A program made the position numbers and the translations under genes. The notes beneath the pieces were generated by a model. It did no database searches, was not told the origin of the DNA, and worked only from the letters and a program-made list of their open reading frames with translations. Shown piece by piece: positions 62,878 to 64,000 of a stretch of DNA of 64,000 nucleotides (its first letter is position 1; the number at the start of each line of letters is the position of its first letter). The DNA is from Sphingomonas beigongshangi (GTDB lineage Bacteria; Pseudomonadota; Alphaproteobacteria; Sphingomonadales; Sphingomonadaceae): assembly GCF_016820445.1 (NCBI RefSeq), contig NZ_JADHDT010000004.1:248001-312000 (forward strand), written 5' to 3'.

Positions 62878-63141
62878 ATGAAGAAGATCGCTTTCGTTCT
62901 CGCTGCCGCCGGCCTGATGTCCGTCGCTGCGTGCTCGAAGTCGCCGGAAGCTGCCGCCGTCGAGAACAACGGTGACATGCTGGCCGACAACATGGAAATG
63001 CAGGCGGACAACATGGACGCCATGGCCGACAACACCTCGAACGCCGCGGCTGCTGCGACGCTCGAGAACGCGGCCGACAACATGAACGCCGCTGCCGATA
63101 ACGTCCGCGACGCCGCCGACGCCAAGGCCGACAACATGTAA
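62878..63141 (+). CDS. Small repetitive alanine-rich lipoprotein
   Basis: An 87-residue lipoprotein: signal MKKIAFVLAAAGLMSVAAC with lipid-modified C19, then a highly repetitive mature part built on ADNM/ADNV units (for example ADNMEMQ, ADNMDAM, ADNMNAA, ADNVRDA, ADNM at the end). The alanine-rich heptad-like spacing suggests a long amphipathic helix or coiled coil, like small Lpp-type proteins. Good ribosome-binding site (GGGAG), its own promoter and a strong terminator suggest a well-expressed single gene. Function unknown. Confidence 0.75.
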   Translation: MKKIAFVLAAAGLMSVAACSKSPEAAAVENNGDMLADNMEMQADNMDAMADNTSNAAAAATLENAADNMNAAADNVRDAADAKADNM

Positions 63142-63194
63142 TCGCGCCCGCGTCGGGTCCGCCCGACGCGCCGGTGCATCATGTTGCACGTTCG

Positions 63195-63236
63195 AAAAGG
63201 GCGTTTCCCGATGCGGGAAGCGCCCTTTTTCTTTTT
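63195..63236 (+). terminator. Rho-independent terminator after the small lipoprotein gene
   Basis: AAGGGCGTTTCCCG (63197-63210) and CGGGAAGCGCCCTT (63214-63227) form a 14-bp stem with one G-U pair and a 3-nt loop, followed by TTTTTCTTTTT. A textbook terminator, and it separates the lipoprotein gene from the tRNA. Confidence 0.9.
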
Positions 63237-63266
63237 CCGGTCCTGCGCTAGGCGGGAACGAGGGTG

Positions 63267-63342
63267 GGGCCTGTAGCTCAATGGTTAGAGCTGGCCGCTC
63301 ATAACGGCTAGGTTGCGGGTTCGAGTCCTGCCGGGCCCACCA
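63267..63342 (+). tRNA. tRNA with CAT anticodon, probably tRNA-Ile2
   Basis: 76 nt including an encoded CCA end. Acceptor GGGCCTG pairs with CGGGCCC; D stem GCTC/GAGC; anticodon stem GGCCG/CGGCT around the loop CTCATAA; T stem GCGGG/CCTGC with TTCGAGT. The anticodon CAT can be methionine or, after lysidine modification, isoleucine. The short D loop (AATGGTTAGA) and variable region resemble bacterial tRNA-Ile2 more than elongator tRNA-Met, but an elongator tRNA-Met is not excluded. Confidence 0.9.
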
Positions 63343-63474
63343 CTATCGCCTTGCAAGACGACAAAGGGTCGCGGGGGAGCACAGCGCGCGGCCTGCCGCG
63401 ATCAACGCGGGGGCACCCTCGTCGACGACGACCGGGTGCTACAGCTTCCCCGGCATTTGTCGCGACGTCACGGG

Positions 63475-63732
63475 TCAGTCGGGCAATTTACGCGACCAGG
63501 GCTTCCACCAGCGCCGGGGTGCGAACAAGGTGATGCCCTTCTCGTCCGTCGCGCGATACAGATCCCTCGCCAGCGACCGCAACTGCCGGTCGTTCAGCGC
63601 GAGGTGCAGCTTGGTATAGCTTCCCTGCCGGAAACCTTCCGCCGAATCCGCGATCTGAAGAGTCAGCACCGTACCGCCGCGGGTCCGATTGCGGCGCCAG
63701 CCAGCCAATGCGCCAGCCATCTCGATCAGCAT
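63475..63732 (-). CDS. Small uncharacterised protein
   Basis: An 85-residue protein with no domain I recognise. It has a basic C-terminus (RRWWKPWSRKLPD) and a central helix-rich part (ALNDRQLRSLARDLYRATDEKG). GGAGGGG lies 4 nt before the ATG at 63732, so it is probably translated. Upstream on its strand lie TTAACCAT-like and GANTC sites, which suggests cell-cycle control. Confidence 0.6.
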   Translation of the reverse strand: MLIEMAGALAGWRRNRTRGGTVLTLQIADSAEGFRQGSYTKLHLALNDRQLRSLARDLYRATDEKGITLFAPRRWWKPWSRKLPD

Positions 63733-63762
63733 CAAACCCCTCCGGCAGGCGGCAGAACCGCC

Positions 63763-63783
63763 GATTCGGATTCAATTAACCAT
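63763..63783. promoter_or_regulatory. CtrA half-site and two CcrM sites upstream of the small gene
   Basis: Two GATTC sequences (63763-63767 and 63769-63773) match the CcrM methylation site GANTC, and TTAACCAT (63776-63783) matches the CtrA half-site. All three lie within 21 bp, 31 to 51 bases before the start codon of the small gene on the minus strand. Such clustering is typical of cell-cycle regulated promoters. Confidence 0.4.
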
Positions 63784-64000
63784 CTTTTCCGGTTGCGACC
63801 AGATGCCACGGACAGGCGCTTAGGCATTGGGGTGCAAGCCATTACCGATACGTGTCCGGGCATCCGCATGCCGCGGCCAGACGATGGGCCTCTCCCTTCC
63901 TTCCACGGCCACTGCCCGCCCGGTCATCGTGCCGCTTCCTGGAACCGATGCGCTTGCATGCACTAGCCCGCCCCATGTATGTCTTGGTTTTCCAACCGAT
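63784..64000. other. Non-coding end of the window
   Basis: No supported gene. An ATG at 63975 opens a frame that runs off the edge (MYVLVFQP), but eight codons are too few to judge. Confidence 0.4.

Noticed and set aside
63975-64000. Start of a further gene at the right edge (MYVLVFQP)
   Set aside because: Only eight codons are visible and no ribosome-binding site is clear.

Overview
The window is a 64 kb piece of a high-GC alphaproteobacterial chromosome, most likely from Sphingomonas or a close relative. The evidence is the block pckA, chvI, chvG, a short HprK, rapZ, EIIA and HPr; the order lptD, surA, pdxA, rsmA; a CckA-type hybrid kinase beside a single-domain response regulator with an FATG motif; a large TonB-dependent receptor; and frequent GTG or TTG starts. 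It is almost entirely core genome. I see no rRNA, CRISPR array, prophage or insertion sequence. There is one tRNA with a CAT anticodon.

Layout. 1-3874 (minus): leucine catabolism (isovaleryl-CoA dehydrogenase, methylcrotonyl-CoA carboxylase beta, then alpha cut by the window edge). The operon is split by a DUF559 nuclease gene enclosed by inverted palindromic repeats. 4004-6359 (plus): glutathione-dependent formaldehyde oxidation with a VOC protein in the middle. 6363-9303 (minus): pepA, holC, ndk and an acetyltransferase. 9468-15060 (plus): outer-membrane biogenesis and rRNA maturation (lptD, surA, pdxA, rsmA). 15141-18327 (minus): guaB, an rRNA m5C methyltransferase and a TPR protein. 18489-20392 (plus): SPFH/NfeD membrane pair and a thioesterase. 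20498-27456: pckA (minus) facing the ChvIG two-component system, the regulatory phosphotransferase genes and an rRNA/tRNA methyltransferase (plus). 27466-31311 (minus): recR, def, rmuC, a small AAA ATPase and a bactofilin-like protein. 31366-33014 (plus): fmt and truA.

33005-50722 (minus): a long stretch with an RNA methyltransferase, NAD(P)HX repair enzyme, lipoprotein, ilvD, a GH130-like protein, an SDR, the FATG response regulator, cckA, three tandem M13 metallopeptidases, a DUF2062 protein, smpB and dapA. 50873-56621 (plus): lytic transglycosylase, greB and the TonB-dependent receptor. 56699-64000 is mixed: a soluble chemoreceptor, a NYN/LOTUS protein, an uncharacterised gene overlapping ettA, an M28 peptidase, a small repetitive lipoprotein, the tRNA and a small unknown gene with CtrA/CcrM-like sites upstream.

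The strongest candidate for something undescribed is the DUF559 cassette at 593-1080. Its two ends are structurally matched but sequence-divergent palindromic elements in inverted orientation. The gene's last codons are written by one of these elements, and the cassette sits inside an otherwise compact catabolic operon. Other points worth attention are the M13 triplication, the FATG regulator next to cckA, operator-like dyads upstream of the TonB receptor, frmA and chvI, and an uncharacterised winged-helix-like gene coupled to ettA.
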